From positions 47,114,483-47,134,482 of the forward strand of contig NC_091554.1 of assembly GCF_042767895.1 (NCBI RefSeq): a stretch of DNA of 20,000 nucleotides. The letters run 5' to 3'. The position numbers and the translations under genes were made by a program. The notes under the pieces were generated by a model. The model made no database searches. It had not been told where the DNA came from and saw only the letters and a list, made by a program, of their open reading frames with translations. Source of the DNA: Penaeus vannamei. Taxonomy: Eukaryota > Arthropoda > Malacostraca > Decapoda > Penaeidae. Below are positions 1 through 9,790 of this stretch, piece after piece; within the stretch, counting starts at the first letter, position 1; each line of letters begins with the position of its first letter.

Positions 1-190
1 ATCATCATCGCTATTATCACCATAACATTTACCATTATTACCATCGTTATTATCGCTATCACATTACTATAATAACTATTACTACTAATTACCATTATCA
101 TCATTACCATCATCATTATCATCATTATTCTCATTATCATCAATCTTATTATCATCATCAGCATTATCTTTACACTATCCGTATTATTAT
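1..190. repeat. Imperfect ATC/ATT trinucleotide array
   Basis: The stretch is built from ATT, ATC and ACC-type triplets with frequent substitutions, so it is an old, degraded microsatellite. It runs off the left window edge. The window also ends in ATT/ATC repeats on the same strand, but at this spacing that is probably just a common motif of this genome. Confidence 0.9.
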
Positions 191-269
191 GAATTAATAA
201 TATTGATAGTATCTAGAAATGAAAAAAAAATTAAACCAAAATAAGAAAATAAAATTCAATGAATAATCA

Positions 270-835
270 TAATAATAATTAATAATAAGAATAATGATAA
301 TAATAATAATAATAATAATAATAAGAACAATAATAAGAATATAACAATAACAATAATAATAACAATAATAATAACAATGAAATGATAATAACAATAATAA
401 GAATGAGAGTAATAATACTAATCATAAATAACTATAACAATAATAATTACAACCCTAATCATAACCATAACAGTAATGACAATAAAAATAATAACAACAG
501 ACCTATTAATATTAATATTAATAACAACAATAATAATAAAAATGACAACAATAGTAATGATAAAAGCAATAATAATAATATTACTAACAATAAAATCAAT
601 ATTAGTAATTATAGTAATATCACTAATAATAATAATACCAATGCTAATGCTAATGATGATGATGATGATAATGACAATGAAATAAAATAATAACAACAAC
701 AATAACAACAACAAAACAACAACAATAATAATAATAACAATAATAATAATAATATTAATAAGATAATAACAATAATGATAATCACAATAATAATCACTAC
801 TACTACTAACAATAATCACTATAACAATAATAAAC
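270..835. repeat. AAT/AAC-rich trinucleotide array
   Basis: The array is imperfect (AAT)n mixed with AAC, AAG and GAT triplets. It includes a purer AAT run near 296-325 and a GAT run near 652-668. Both strands carry open frames here (Asn-rich on plus, Ile/Leu/Val-rich on minus), as expected of a triplet repeat lacking stop-forming triplets in those frames. It is not evidence of a gene. Confidence 0.92.
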
Positions 836-1027
836 AAAGAACACAATGAACCCTAAGAATAGAGCAAAATACTTAAATAAATAAATGAAACGACAAAGCA
901 GCAACAACAAAAATGTTAAATCACCTGTAATAAAAATACACAAAAAGGTATAAAAATAGAAGATAAAACACACATTCCTCAAATCAAAGGGAGGTAAAAC
1001 ATAATCAAACATATTATTCTAAGCCAT
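836..1027. other. AT-rich non-repetitive spacer
   Basis: A-rich sequence without obvious tandem structure or a usable coding frame. I see no recognisable gene, splice pattern or RNA in it. Confidence 0.6.
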
Positions 1028-1372
1028 TTACTTTTCTCTTTCTTTCTCTTTCTCTTTCTTCTTTTCTTTCTTTCTTTCTCTTCCGCTCTTTCTCCCTCCC
1101 CCCCCCCCCTCTCTCTCTCTCTCTCTTTCTCTTTCTCCGTTTTTCTCCTTTTTTTCCGTCTCTGTCTGTCTGTCTGTCTCTGTCTCTCTCTGTCTGTCTG
1201 TCTGTCTGTCTCTCTCTCCCTTCTCTCTCTCTCTCTCTCTCTTCTTCTCTCTTCTCTCTCTCTCTCTCTCTTCTCTCTTCTTCTCTCTCTCTCTTTCTCC
1301 GTTTTCTCCTTTTTTCCGCTTCTGTCTGTCTGTCTCTGTCTCTGTCTGTCTCTCTCTCTCTCTCTCTCCCTC
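1028..1372. repeat. Polypyrimidine block with a 162-bp partial tandem duplication
   Basis: CT/CTTT/CTGT microsatellite, nearly all pyrimidine on the plus strand. The sequence CTTTCTCCGTTTTYCTCC followed by a CTGT run occurs at about 1131 and again about 1293, so the CTCCG motifs at 1135 and 1297 are 162 bp apart. A segment of simple repeat was therefore duplicated as a block. The minus-strand Arg/Glu-rich frames across it are repeat translations. Confidence 0.88.
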
Positions 1373-1540
1373 ACAAAAAATTAAATAAATAAATAAATAA
1401 CAATAACACACAATCTAATTAATTAACTAATCAATAATAATAATAATAATAATAATCATCATCATCATAATAATAATAATAATAATAACAACAACAATAA
1501 CATCTTAAAGAAAAAAAAATCAAACTAAAAAAAAAAAAAA
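1373..1540. repeat. AAAT and AAT microsatellite with poly-A
   Basis: A short AAAT run (about 1380-1400) is followed by AAT with an internal ATC cassette (about 1436-1500), then two A runs. Confidence 0.85.
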
Positions 1541-1730
1541 TCCCTCCATCCCCTTCCACCAACTCGTCCGCGGAAGCCAGGTCGTAAGGAACCGGTGCTA
1601 ATGGGTCACCACAATTCGCCCCAAAGATATGACCTCGCGGGGATCTGCTTCAGAGATAAGACTCGGCGGAAAAGAGAAATCGCCCGAGAGAGGAACGATG
1701 TGTCTGCACGCTAGACGAACGATGGAGAGG
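1541..1730. other. Complex, GC-richer island
   Basis: This is one of the few stretches with balanced composition. Its plus-strand open frame has no recognisable domain and continues directly into GA repeat, so I do not call it coding. Its right end (about 1694-1740) shares TGTCTGCAC and the flanking ACTA/ACGAA-type bases with 2121-2160, on the other side of the purine block. Confidence 0.6.
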
Positions 1731-1881
1731 GGGAGAGGGAGGGGTGGGGGGTGGGGGGAGGGTGAGGGTGAGGGAAGGAGGGAGAGGGTGGGTGGTAGAG
1801 GGGGAAGGGGTGGGGGGAGGGAGGGAAGAGGGAGGGGTGGGGGGAAGAGGGAGGGGGAGGGAGGGAGAGGGGAGGAGGAGG

Positions 1882-1921
<40 letters not shown>

Positions 1922-1923
1922 GA

Positions 1924-2018
<95 letters not shown>

Positions 2019-2100
2019 GAAAGGTGGAGGGTGGTGGAGGGAAGTGGGGAAGGGGGGAGGGAGAGGGGGGAGAGAGAGAGAAAGAGAGAGAGAGTGGAAG
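1731..2100. repeat. Polypurine block: GGGA/GGT-rich, then GA
   Basis: About 370 bp of almost uninterrupted purine on the plus strand. The first half is G-rich with GGGTGGGG-type runs. The second half (about 1886-2020) is (GA)n with single-base interruptions. Both strands are open in several frames because of composition. G-runs and mirror symmetry make triplex or G-quadruplex structure plausible. Confidence 0.92.
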
Positions 2101-2167
2101 GGATGGCGAATAAAAAAAAACGAATGTTGTCTGCACACTACGAATGTGGGAAAGGGAGAAAGAGAAA
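2101..2167. other. Short spacer repeating the left flank of the purine block
   Basis: Contains TGTCTGCAC at 2128, a copy of the motif at 1701 (spacing 427 bp), followed in both places by C-TA-ACGAA-like sequence and GGG/AGGG. It suggests that the preceding purine block lies within a larger, decayed duplication. Confidence 0.55.
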
Positions 2168-2230
2168 ACACACACACACACACATACACACACATACACA
2201 AACACACACACACAAACGCACACACACCAA
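2168..2230. repeat. (CA)n microsatellite, imperfect
   Basis: CACA repeats interrupted by CATA, CAAA and CGCA units. Confidence 0.93.
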
Positions 2231-2465
2231 CCCACGCAAAGTGAAAGACAAAGAATAAAAAAAAAAAAAAAAAAAAAAGCAAACAGACAGAAAAAAGACA
2301 GACAGACACAGACACAGACACACCAAATCGTAACCCCGAATCCCACCAACGAGAGACAACAAAATCACCCACTTATCTTACATCAGTTACCCCATACCCC
2401 CACCCCACCCCCCACAGCCCACCGGGGAACGCTGCCATGACACGCGCCTGGCGAATGCATGGGGG
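2231..2465. other. Spacer with poly-A run and CAGA repeats
   Basis: Holds an A run of about 20 bp near 2258-2278, a short CAGA/CACAGA stretch (about 2281-2325), then complex C-rich sequence to 2465. No gene or RNA seen. The A run is followed directly by more spacer, and no element body precedes it, so I do not read it as a retroposon tail. Confidence 0.55.
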
Positions 2466-3373
<908 letters not shown>

Positions 3374-3530
3374 ATGATGGGAAAGGAAGGAGAGGGAGAG
3401 AGGGAGAGAGGGAGAGAAGGAGAGAGGGAGAGAGGGAGAGAGGGAGAGAAGGAGAGAGGGAGAGAAGGAGAGAGGGAGAGAAGGAGAGAAGGAGAGAAGG
3501 AGAGAGGGAGAGAAGGAGAGAGAGAGAGAG
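3374..3530. repeat. 8-bp purine minisatellite with two alternating variants
   Basis: From 3391 to 3518 there are 16 exact 8-bp units, either AGAGGGAG or AGAAGGAG, differing at one base. Reading the variable base in order gives GGGAGGGAGAGAAAGA. The first two groups of four units (GGGA) are identical, which implies that a 32-bp block was itself duplicated. Confidence 0.93.
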
Positions 3531-3910
<380 letters not shown>

Positions 3911-4010
3911 GACGGAGACAGACAAAAGTGCCAAGATATGCAAACATTTGTCTAACGCAGGTTGATCTTTGGTATGCAGTGAATGCAGCCACCTGTCTCT
4001 TCTTTCTCTC
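3911..4010. other. Complex spacer between opposed purine and pyrimidine blocks
   Basis: About 100 bp of complex sequence separating purine repeats on the left from pyrimidine repeats on the right. It would form the loop if the two blocks paired. No gene seen. Confidence 0.6.
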
Positions 4011-4170
4011 TTCTTCTCTCTTCTCTCTCTCCTCTCTCCCTCTCTCCTCTCTCCCTCTCTCCTCTCTCCCTCTCCTCCCTCCCTCCCTCCCTCCCTCCCT
4101 CCCTCCCTCCTCCCTCCCTCCCTCCTCCCTCCCTCCTCCCTCCTCCCTCTTTCTCTCTCTCTCTCTATTT
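4011..4170. repeat. Polypyrimidine CTCCCT minisatellite
   Basis: An 18-bp period (CTCTCTCCCTCTCTCCTC-type) is repeated about three times at 4025-4075, then (CCCT)n to about 4145 with CTCCCTCCTCCCT variants. It is approximately complementary in motif to the purine arrays at 3391-3518 and 3678-3716. Confidence 0.9.
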
Positions 4171-4324
4171 TGCATTCTATTATTCCTTTTCGGAGAGAGT
4201 ACATTTAACTTGGGCTAAAATCGACAAGGGTGAGGAGAGGAGTAGGTAGGGAGAGTGGGAGACCTACTGGGAGAAAGGGAGAGTTAGAGGAAAGACAAGA
4301 GGAAGAGGGAAAATGAGAGAATGA

Positions 4325-4330
<6 letters not shown>
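4171..4330. other. Spacer, purine-biased towards the right
   Basis: Complex AT-rich sequence, then GGGAGA-like decayed purine repeat leading into the next GA array. No gene seen. Confidence 0.5.
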
Positions 4331-4398
<68 letters not shown>

Positions 4399-4490
4399 GA
4401 GAGAAAGAGAGAGAGAGAGAGAAGCAGAGGCAAAGAGAGAGAGAAAGAGAGAAAGAAAGAAAGATAGAAAGAAAGAAAGAAAGAGAAAGA
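4331..4490. repeat. (GA)n followed by GAAA/GAAAGA array
   Basis: GA run of about 70 bp, then mixed GAGAAA and GAAAGAAA units. Purine on the plus strand. Confidence 0.93.
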
Positions 4491-4670
4491 CAAGGAACAT
4501 ACAAACAAACGCCCACAACCACCTGCACTAGCACCCCCCCCTCTCCTCCACCCCCCCTCCACGCCCTCAACAACTCATCCGCGTGTTTTGGCAACAACCT
4601 TCCCCGCGCGGCCACCAGAGGTCTCTGCCAAGGAAGCGACCGCCACGCGCCTCCACCACGGATTTCTGAT
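4491..4670. other. C-rich complex island
   Basis: Balanced to GC-rich sequence with C runs near 4536-4560 and CpG-rich sequence at 4600-4660. It immediately precedes the 247-bp complex repeats. The motif CAACTCNTCCGCG occurs here (about 4569) and also near 1560, which hints at a shared dispersed fragment. I recognise no gene. Confidence 0.5.
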
Positions 4671-5316
4671 CGGTAAAAAACGTAATCCTAAGCATCTATT
4701 TCGCAACGGACTCTTGGAATAAATACCCGAGGAAATATTTCGTAATAAGAGGAGCGAATAAAGTCCTAAAATAAGTGAAGATAACGTTGAGGAGAAGGTT
4801 AAATAACTACCGTATCTCGTGTCTTGTCTCTACTTCCGGGTCGCATCCCTGACGCGGGGGAAATAAACTTTTCTCTTGCGAATATATAACAAAAGCGCGG
4901 GTTTTCATATCGACTCAAGACTCGAGGAAATATTTCGTAATAAGAGGAGCGAATAAAGTCCTAAAATAAGTGAAGATAACGTTGAGGAGAAGGTTAAATA
5001 ACTACCGTATCTCGTGTCTTGTCTCTACTTCCGGGTCGCATCCCTGACGCGGGAGAAATAACCACATCAATTTTCTCTTGCGAATATAAAACAAAAGCGC
5101 GGATTTTCATATCGATAAAAAACGTAATCCTAAACATCTATTTCGCAATAGACTCCTGGACTCAAGACTCGAGAAAATATTTCGTAATAAGAACGAATAA
5201 ACTCTTCAAATAAGTGAAAATAACGTTAACGTCTTTTCGTCTCTACTTCCGGGTCGCATCCCTGACGCGGGGGAAATAACCACATCAATTCTCTCATGCA
5301 AATTTGTACCCGAAAT
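4671..5316. repeat. Three tandem copies of a complex repeat of about 247 bp
   Basis: The landmark CGAG-AAATATTTCGTAATAAG starts at 4728, 4923 and 5170, giving spacings of 195 and 247 bp. Copy 1 (about 4671-4912) has a left module starting with ACGTAATCCTAA. Copy 2 (about 4913-5115) lacks that module, about 45 bp. Copy 3 (about 5116-5316) has it but has lost about 30 bp in the middle (the AAGGTTAAATAACTACCG part). All share CTACTTCCGGGTCGCATCCC followed by TGACGCGGG. The block contains no microsatellite, so it is the best candidate for a mobile-element-derived or true satellite sequence here. A loose resemblance of GGGTCGCATCC to a tRNA B box is noted but is weak. Confidence 0.85.
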
Positions 5317-5440
5317 ATACTACTGCTTCTTATATAACCGAAATTTACTTCTCTTTTTCGTTTTTTTTAAATATAAACAGGATATCTTTAGCCAAATGTG
5401 AATGATAAGAATAAAGAATAATTTGTAAAAGAAGAGGAGG
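5317..5440. other. AT-rich spacer
   Basis: Complex AT-rich sequence ending in a GGA triplet run near 5430-5447. No gene seen. Confidence 0.5.
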
Positions 5441-5668
5441 AGGAGGAATAATAAGAATAAATAAATAATAATAATGGTATTATAAATGATAATGATAATT
5501 AATAATAACAATAATAATGAAAATAATAACAACAACAACAATAATAGTAGTAACAATACTAACACTAATAATAACAAAAACAATAATAATAACAATAGCA
5601 ATAATCATAGTATAATTAATGACAATGATAATAATAATAATAATAATAACAACAACAATAACAAAACA

Positions 5669-5723
<55 letters not shown>

Positions 5724-5818
5724 TAACAATGACAACAACAACAACAATAATAGTAATAATAACAATACTACTACTAATAATAATAATAATAACAAAACAA
5801 TAATAACAACAACAACAA
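5441..5818. repeat. AAT/AAC trinucleotide array
   Basis: Imperfect AAT and AAC triplets with a pure AAT run of about 50 bp at roughly 5670-5720. Open on both strands (Asn/Ile frames on plus, Leu/Ile on minus) purely because of the triplet composition. Confidence 0.95.
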
Positions 5819-5925
5819 GGTGAACGAAGGACCTTAACGCCCGCCCGCCCGCCGCCCGGAGTGCCATGAGATGCCAGGCACCCACGCCCCCATGAGATCA
5901 CGGACACGGTGGGGGGGGGGGATAG
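5819..5925. other. GC-rich complex island
   Basis: A sharp change from AAT repeat to CCCG-rich sequence. CCATGAGAT occurs twice (about 5864 and 5890), and GTGCC/GGCAC could form a short stem around the first copy. It ends in a G run of about 10 at 5911-5920. No gene seen. Confidence 0.5.
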
Positions 5926-6238
5926 ATCTTTTTCTCTCTCTCTGTCTCTCTTTCTGTCTCTGTATCATTTCTTTCATTCTGTATGATTCTCTGTCTATAT
6001 CTTTCATTCTGTCTCTCTTTCTCTAATCTCTCTCTCTCTCGCTCTCTCTATCTATCTCTCTTTCTCTGTCTATCTATCTCTCGCTCTCTCTATCTCTTTC
6101 TCTTTCTCTGTCTATCTATCTCTTTCTCTCTCTCTCTCTTTCTCTGTCTATCTATCTCTTTCTCTCTCTCTCTCTTTCTCTGTCTATCTATCTCTTTCTC
6201 TGCCTCTGTCTGCCTTCCTACCTGTCTGTCTTTCCCCC
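5926..6238. repeat. CT/CTTT array with a 36-bp minisatellite
   Basis: Pyrimidine-rich array. The motif CTCTGTCTATCTATCTCT starts at 6064, 6106, 6142 and 6178 (spacings 42, 36, 36), so a compound CT-CTAT segment was amplified as a unit. Because 36 is a multiple of three, it stays open in one frame as a repeated Ser/Leu/Phe peptide. That is a by-product, not a protein. Confidence 0.9.
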
Positions 6239-6294
6239 CCCAGTACATGCGCCTCGAAACACTTAAATCTCTTTAAAAAACACAAGAGTATTAT

Positions 6295-6540
6295 CACCCC
6301 TCCCCCTCTCTCCCCTTCCCCCTCCCACCCTTCTTCTTTCCCAAGCAAGGATAAGCCGACCCAATTACCGCTAAATCCCCTCCCCTCCCTCTCCCCCTCC
6401 ACTCCCCTCACCTCCTTCCCTCAGTTCCCTCTCCCCCTCCTCCTCCCCTCAGTTCCCTCTCCCCCTCCTCCTCCACTCCCCTCCCTCACCCCTCCCTCTC
6501 CCCCTCCTCCTCCCGTCCCCCTCCACTCCCCTCCACACAC
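6295..6540. repeat. C-rich polypyrimidine minisatellite (28-bp period)
   Basis: CCCCTCC-type repeat in which CAGTTCCCTCTCCCCCTCCT recurs at 6422 and 6450 (28 bp), with decayed copies on both sides. Almost all pyrimidine on the plus strand. Confidence 0.88.
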
Positions 6541-6590
6541 ACTCTTCACACCTCTGTCTTAATGGGACGGCGTATTTCATCCTCTTAGTT

Positions 6591-7066
6591 GTGGGCGTGG
6601 GGAGGGGGAGGGGGAGGAAGAGGGGGAGGGGGAGGAAGAGGGGGAGGAGGAGGAAGAGGGGAAGGGGGAGGGAAAGGAGGAAGAGGGGAGGGAGGAGGAA
6701 GAGGAAAGAAAGAGGAGGGGGAGGGGAGGAGGGAGAATGGGGAAGGGGTGGAGAGGGTGAGGAAGAGGAGGGGAAAAGAGCAAGAGGAGGAAAAGAGAGA
6801 GAGAGGAAAGAAAGAGGAGGAGGAGGAGGAAGAGGGTGGAGAGAGAGAGGAAAGAAAGAGGAGGAGAGGAGGGGGGTGGAGAGGGTGAGGAAGAGGAAGA
6901 AGGAGAGGAGTGGGGTGGAGAAAGAGAAAGGGAGAGGAAAAAAGAGGAGGAGGAGGAAGATAGTGGGGGAGGAGGAAGAGGAAGAAGGAGAAGAGAAGGG
7001 CAGGAGAAGGAACAAGAGAAGGGGAAAGGGATGAGAGGAGAGGAGTGGGAGGGAGGGAGGGAGGGG
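6591..7066. repeat. Polypurine GGA/GAAGGA array
   Basis: About 475 bp of nearly pure purine with GGGGAGG, GAGGAAGAG and GAAAGAAAGAGGAGG units of no fixed period. It faces the pyrimidine block at 6295-6540. Several long open frames on both strands are compositional. Confidence 0.93.
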
Positions 7067-7204
7067 GGGAAATCAAATCAAAATCAAGAAATGCTAAATA
7101 AACAAACACTGTGCGCAGGCGGGGGTGGGGAGGGGGTGAAGGAAGGATGTAAACAAACAAACAAAAATAATAATACAATAAAAAAGAAGAAGAGGGAGCC
7201 ATTA
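7067..7204. other. A-rich spacer with short CAAA run
   Basis: Complex A-rich sequence including a short G-rich patch (about 7120-7137) and (CAAA)n near 7154-7165. No gene seen. Confidence 0.5.
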
Positions 7205-7420
7205 AGGGTTGTAAAATATACACAAAGACCGCTATTGAGTTGAGGGGGGAGGGGGGAGTGGGGTACGTGCAATATATGACAAAGTATCGCTAAGACAAGG
7301 GGAGGGGGAGAGGAGGGGGAGGGGAGGGGGTAATAAGTGCAAAATATAACCAAGGGGTTATTGGGGAAGGGGAGAGAGGGGGGAGGGAGGACATGCAAAT
7401 TATATACAAGAGGGGGTGCG
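7205..7420. repeat. Degenerate tandem repeat with TGCAAAATATA-like core
   Basis: Four related cores followed by purine spacers: TGTAAAATATACACAAAG (about 7210), GTGCAATATATGACAAAG (about 7267), GTGCAAAATATAACCAAG (about 7337) and ATGCAAATTATATACAAG (about 7392). Spacing is 55-70 bp. A fifth partial core (ATGTGCAAAAAAC) lies near 7620. The spacers are GGGGAGGGGG-type purine repeats, so each unit couples a conserved AT core to a variable purine tract. Confidence 0.72.
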
Positions 7421-7612
7421 AGGAGGGGAAGGAGGAGGTGTAGGGGAAGGGGGAGGGAGAGAAGGGGGAGTAGAAGGGGAGGAGGAAGAGGAGGAGGGGA
7501 GAAGGAGGGGAAAGGGGGGGGGGAGGGGGAGGCAGAGAAGGAGGAGGAAGGGGAGAGGAAGAAGGAGGAAGAGGGAGAGGTGGGGTCAAGGAGGAGGAGG
7601 GGGAGGGGGGAT
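7421..7612. repeat. Polypurine GGA/GAAGGA array
   Basis: G-rich purine block continuing from the degenerate repeat. It ends in GGGGGG at about 7605-7610, next to a spacer of about 40 bp and an opposed pyrimidine block. Confidence 0.92.
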
Positions 7613-7650
7613 GCGTTTTATGTGCAAAAAACTCTTATGAAGATCCTGTG

Positions 7651-7993
7651 CTTCTTTTTCTTTTCTTGTTTTTTTTTCTCTTCTTCTCCTCCTCCTTTTC
7701 CTCCCCTTCTTCTTCTTCTTCTCCTCCTCCTCCTCCTTTTCCTTCTCTTCTTCTTCCTCCTCCTCCTTCTCTTTCTTCTTCTCCTCTTCCTCCCTTTCTT
7801 CTTCTTCTCATCTTCCTCCCCTTCTTCTTCTTCTCCTTCTTCTCCCCTTCTTCTTCTTCTCCTTCTCCTCTTCCTCCCCTTCTTCTTCTCCTTTTCCTCC
7901 CCTTCTTCTTCTCCTTCTCCTCTTCCTCCCCTTCTTCTTCTTCTTCTCCTCCTTCTCTTTTTTCTTCTTCTCCTCCTCCACTCCTTCTTCTTT
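7651..7993. repeat. Polypyrimidine TTC/TCC minisatellite
   Basis: Built of CTTCTTCTT and CTCCTCC units in an irregular order. The segment CTCTTCCTCCCCTTCTTCTT recurs several times between about 7785 and 7945. It mirrors the purine block at 7421-7612 with about 40 bp in between. The opposing Arg/Glu/Lys-rich and Leu/Ser/Pro-rich frames are repeat translations. Confidence 0.92.
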
Positions 7994-8058
7994 TGTGACA
8001 CCTATTCCCATGTCGTGTTTACAGACGACAATTGAATATATTTCAAAATTGTTAACTA

Positions 8059-8512
8059 TTCTTCTTGTTTCATTTTCCCTTTTTTCACTTCCTCTCTCTC
8101 TTATGATGAAGTTTATACCCATCCTTATTTCTTATTTTTTATTTTTACTTTTATATTCTTTCCCTTTCCTTCTATATTCTTCTTGTTCCATTTTCTTTTT
8201 TTTTCTCTTCCTCTCTTTCTTGTGTTGAAGTTTATACCCATCCTTATTTCTTATTTTTACTTTTATATTCTCTCCCTTTCCTTTTATATTCTTCTTATTC
8301 CATCTTCCTTCTTTCACTTCCTCTCTCTCTTGTGTTGAAGTTTATATCCTTATTTCTTTTTGTTTTTTGTTTTTACTTTTATATTCTCTCCCTTTCCTTT
8401 TATATTCTTCTTATTCCATTTTCCTTTTTTTCCACTTTCTCTCTTTCGTGTGTTGAAGTTTATACCCATCATATTTTTTTTTTATAATTATTTTTCCTTT
8501 TAAATTCTCTCG
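8059..8512. repeat. Four-copy tandem repeat of about 115 bp, T/C-rich
   Basis: The landmark GAAGTTTATA starts at 8108, 8227, 8337 and 8455 (spacings 119, 110, 118). Each copy reads CTTCTT-TTCCATTTTC, a TTCACTTCCTCTCTCTCTTG-like tract, TGTTGAAGTTTATACCCATC, then T-rich sequence with CTTTTATATTCTCTCCC. Copies differ by small indels in the T and CT runs. A minus-strand frame with a duplicated Lys-rich segment (8132-8317) reflects the repeat. Confidence 0.92.
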
Positions 8513-8712
8513 TTACTCCTCTTCCTATCCTTTTTCCTTTTAAAAGATTTTTTTTCTGTATATTTCTATTTAGTTCGCGCTCTCGTTGAACTTTCTCATT
8601 TCCTTTATCCTTTTTGTTTTATTTTTCTTTACACTGTTTCTTTTTTCTCTCCCTTCTTCGCGTTTCTGCTCAAAAGTCAACAGATATCGGTTATTTGTGT
8701 GGCATAATTATC

Positions 8713-8715
<3 letters not shown>
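8513..8715. other. T-rich spacer
   Basis: Complex T-rich sequence with no tandem structure beyond T runs. No gene seen. Confidence 0.5.
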
Positions 8716-8756
<41 letters not shown>

Positions 8757-8812
8757 CATCATCATCATCATAATAATAATAATAATAATAATAAATAATA
8801 ATGAAATAATAA
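8716..8812. repeat. (AAT)n with internal (ATC)5 cassette
   Basis: A pure AAT run is interrupted by a short ATC block at about 8756-8770, then AAT resumes. The same AAT-ATC-AAT arrangement occurs near 1436-1500, suggesting that compound AAT/ATC arrays are a recurring form in this genome. Confidence 0.97.
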
Positions 8813-9050
8813 TGACAGTGAGGGAAGTCTTGTAATCCTTCATTTCCTTCTTCTTCTCCTTCTACTTTTTTCTTTTTCTTTTTCTTCTTCTCCTTATTTT
8901 TCTTTTCTAATTCTTCTTCTTACTATTTCTTTTCGTCTCCATTTTCCCGATCTTCTCCTCTCCCTTCTCCCTCTTCTTCTCATTAGCAATATCATTCTTT
9001 TTCCTCTTCCTCTTCTCCTTCTCCCTGTTCTCTCTCCTCCTTCTTCTCCG
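8813..9050. repeat. Polypyrimidine TTC/TCTTC-rich stretch
   Basis: After a short spacer (8813-8840) the plus strand is TTC/CTT-rich with interruptions, a more decayed version of 7651-7993. Confidence 0.8.
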
Positions 9051-9170
9051 CAAAGCTGCACTCTCACACGCCTCCACCCAGGCCACCGCACGCCCCTATG
9101 TCCACGCCCACCGCCCACCACATGACCTTCCTCTCCCTCAAGCCCACCACCCAGCCTTCTTCCCTCACCC
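9051..9170. other. C-rich transition
   Basis: Complex CAC/CCC-rich sequence leading into the C-rich minisatellite, with CACGCC units already present. No gene seen. Confidence 0.5.
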
Positions 9171-9630
9171 CCTCCCTCTCACGCCCACCCCCTCACCCCC
9201 ACCCTTCCCTCTCCTCACGCCCACCACCCTTACCCATCTCCCCCTCACGCCCCCTCCCCATCCTCACCCCCTCCCGCCCACCCCCTCATGCCTACCTCCC
9301 ACCCCCTTATCCTTCTCCCCTCACCTCCCTCCCCTTCAGACCCCTCTCAACCTCACGCCCACCCCCTCACCCCCTCACGCCCACCACCCGTCATATCCCC
9401 ACCACGACTCCCCCTCCCCTTCCCTCCCATCTCCCTCCCCCTTCAGACCCCCTCGCCCTCACGCCCACCCCCATCCCTCCCCTCCCGCCCACCCCCATCC
9501 CTCCCCTCACGCCCACCATCCTTACCCATCTCCCCTCACCCCCTCACGCCTACCTCCCACCCCCTCCCCCCTTCTCCCCTCACCCCCTCAATCTCTCCCC
9601 CCTCACGCCCACCACCCTGACTCCGTACCC
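9171..9630. repeat. C-rich minisatellite (CCCTCACGCCCACC-type)
   Basis: The basic unit CCCTCACGCCCACCCCCT is repeated irregularly more than ten times with interspersed CTCC tracts. Longer segments also recur: CCATCTCCC and CGCCTACCTCCCACCCCCT each appear twice, and the CTCCC-CCTTCAGACCCC segment at about 9315-9345 reappears at about 9425-9455. Pro/Ser/Thr-rich frames are repeat translations. Confidence 0.88.
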
Positions 9631-9790
9631 TTGACGCCCTCGCCTCCGCCGTTCCTGCTGCTTCTTATATTTATCTCCTGATTAATGGCTCTCTTTTTCG
9701 GTTCCTGTTTCTGCTCTCTCGCTCTCTGCTTCCGCTTCTCTCTGGGTCTGGCTCCTGCTCGGAGGTTTTGTTTTTTCTTTCGTTTTTATT
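9631..9790. other. Pyrimidine-biased spacer
   Basis: Complex sequence with CTCTCGCTCTCTGC-type pyrimidine bias grading into the next tandem repeat. No gene seen. Confidence 0.5.

Noticed and set aside
5983..6276. 36-bp (12-codon) periodic Ser/Leu/Phe/Cys frame considered as a repeat protein
   Set aside because: It is a CT/CTAT minisatellite. The period being a multiple of three merely keeps the frame open.
8059..8512. Regularly spaced repeats considered as a CRISPR array
   Set aside because: The intervening sequences are similar to each other rather than unique spacers, and the window is eukaryotic.
9098..9634. Pro/Ser/Thr-rich frame resembling a mucin or collagen-like protein
   Set aside because: It is the translation of a C-rich minisatellite, open in two plus frames at once.
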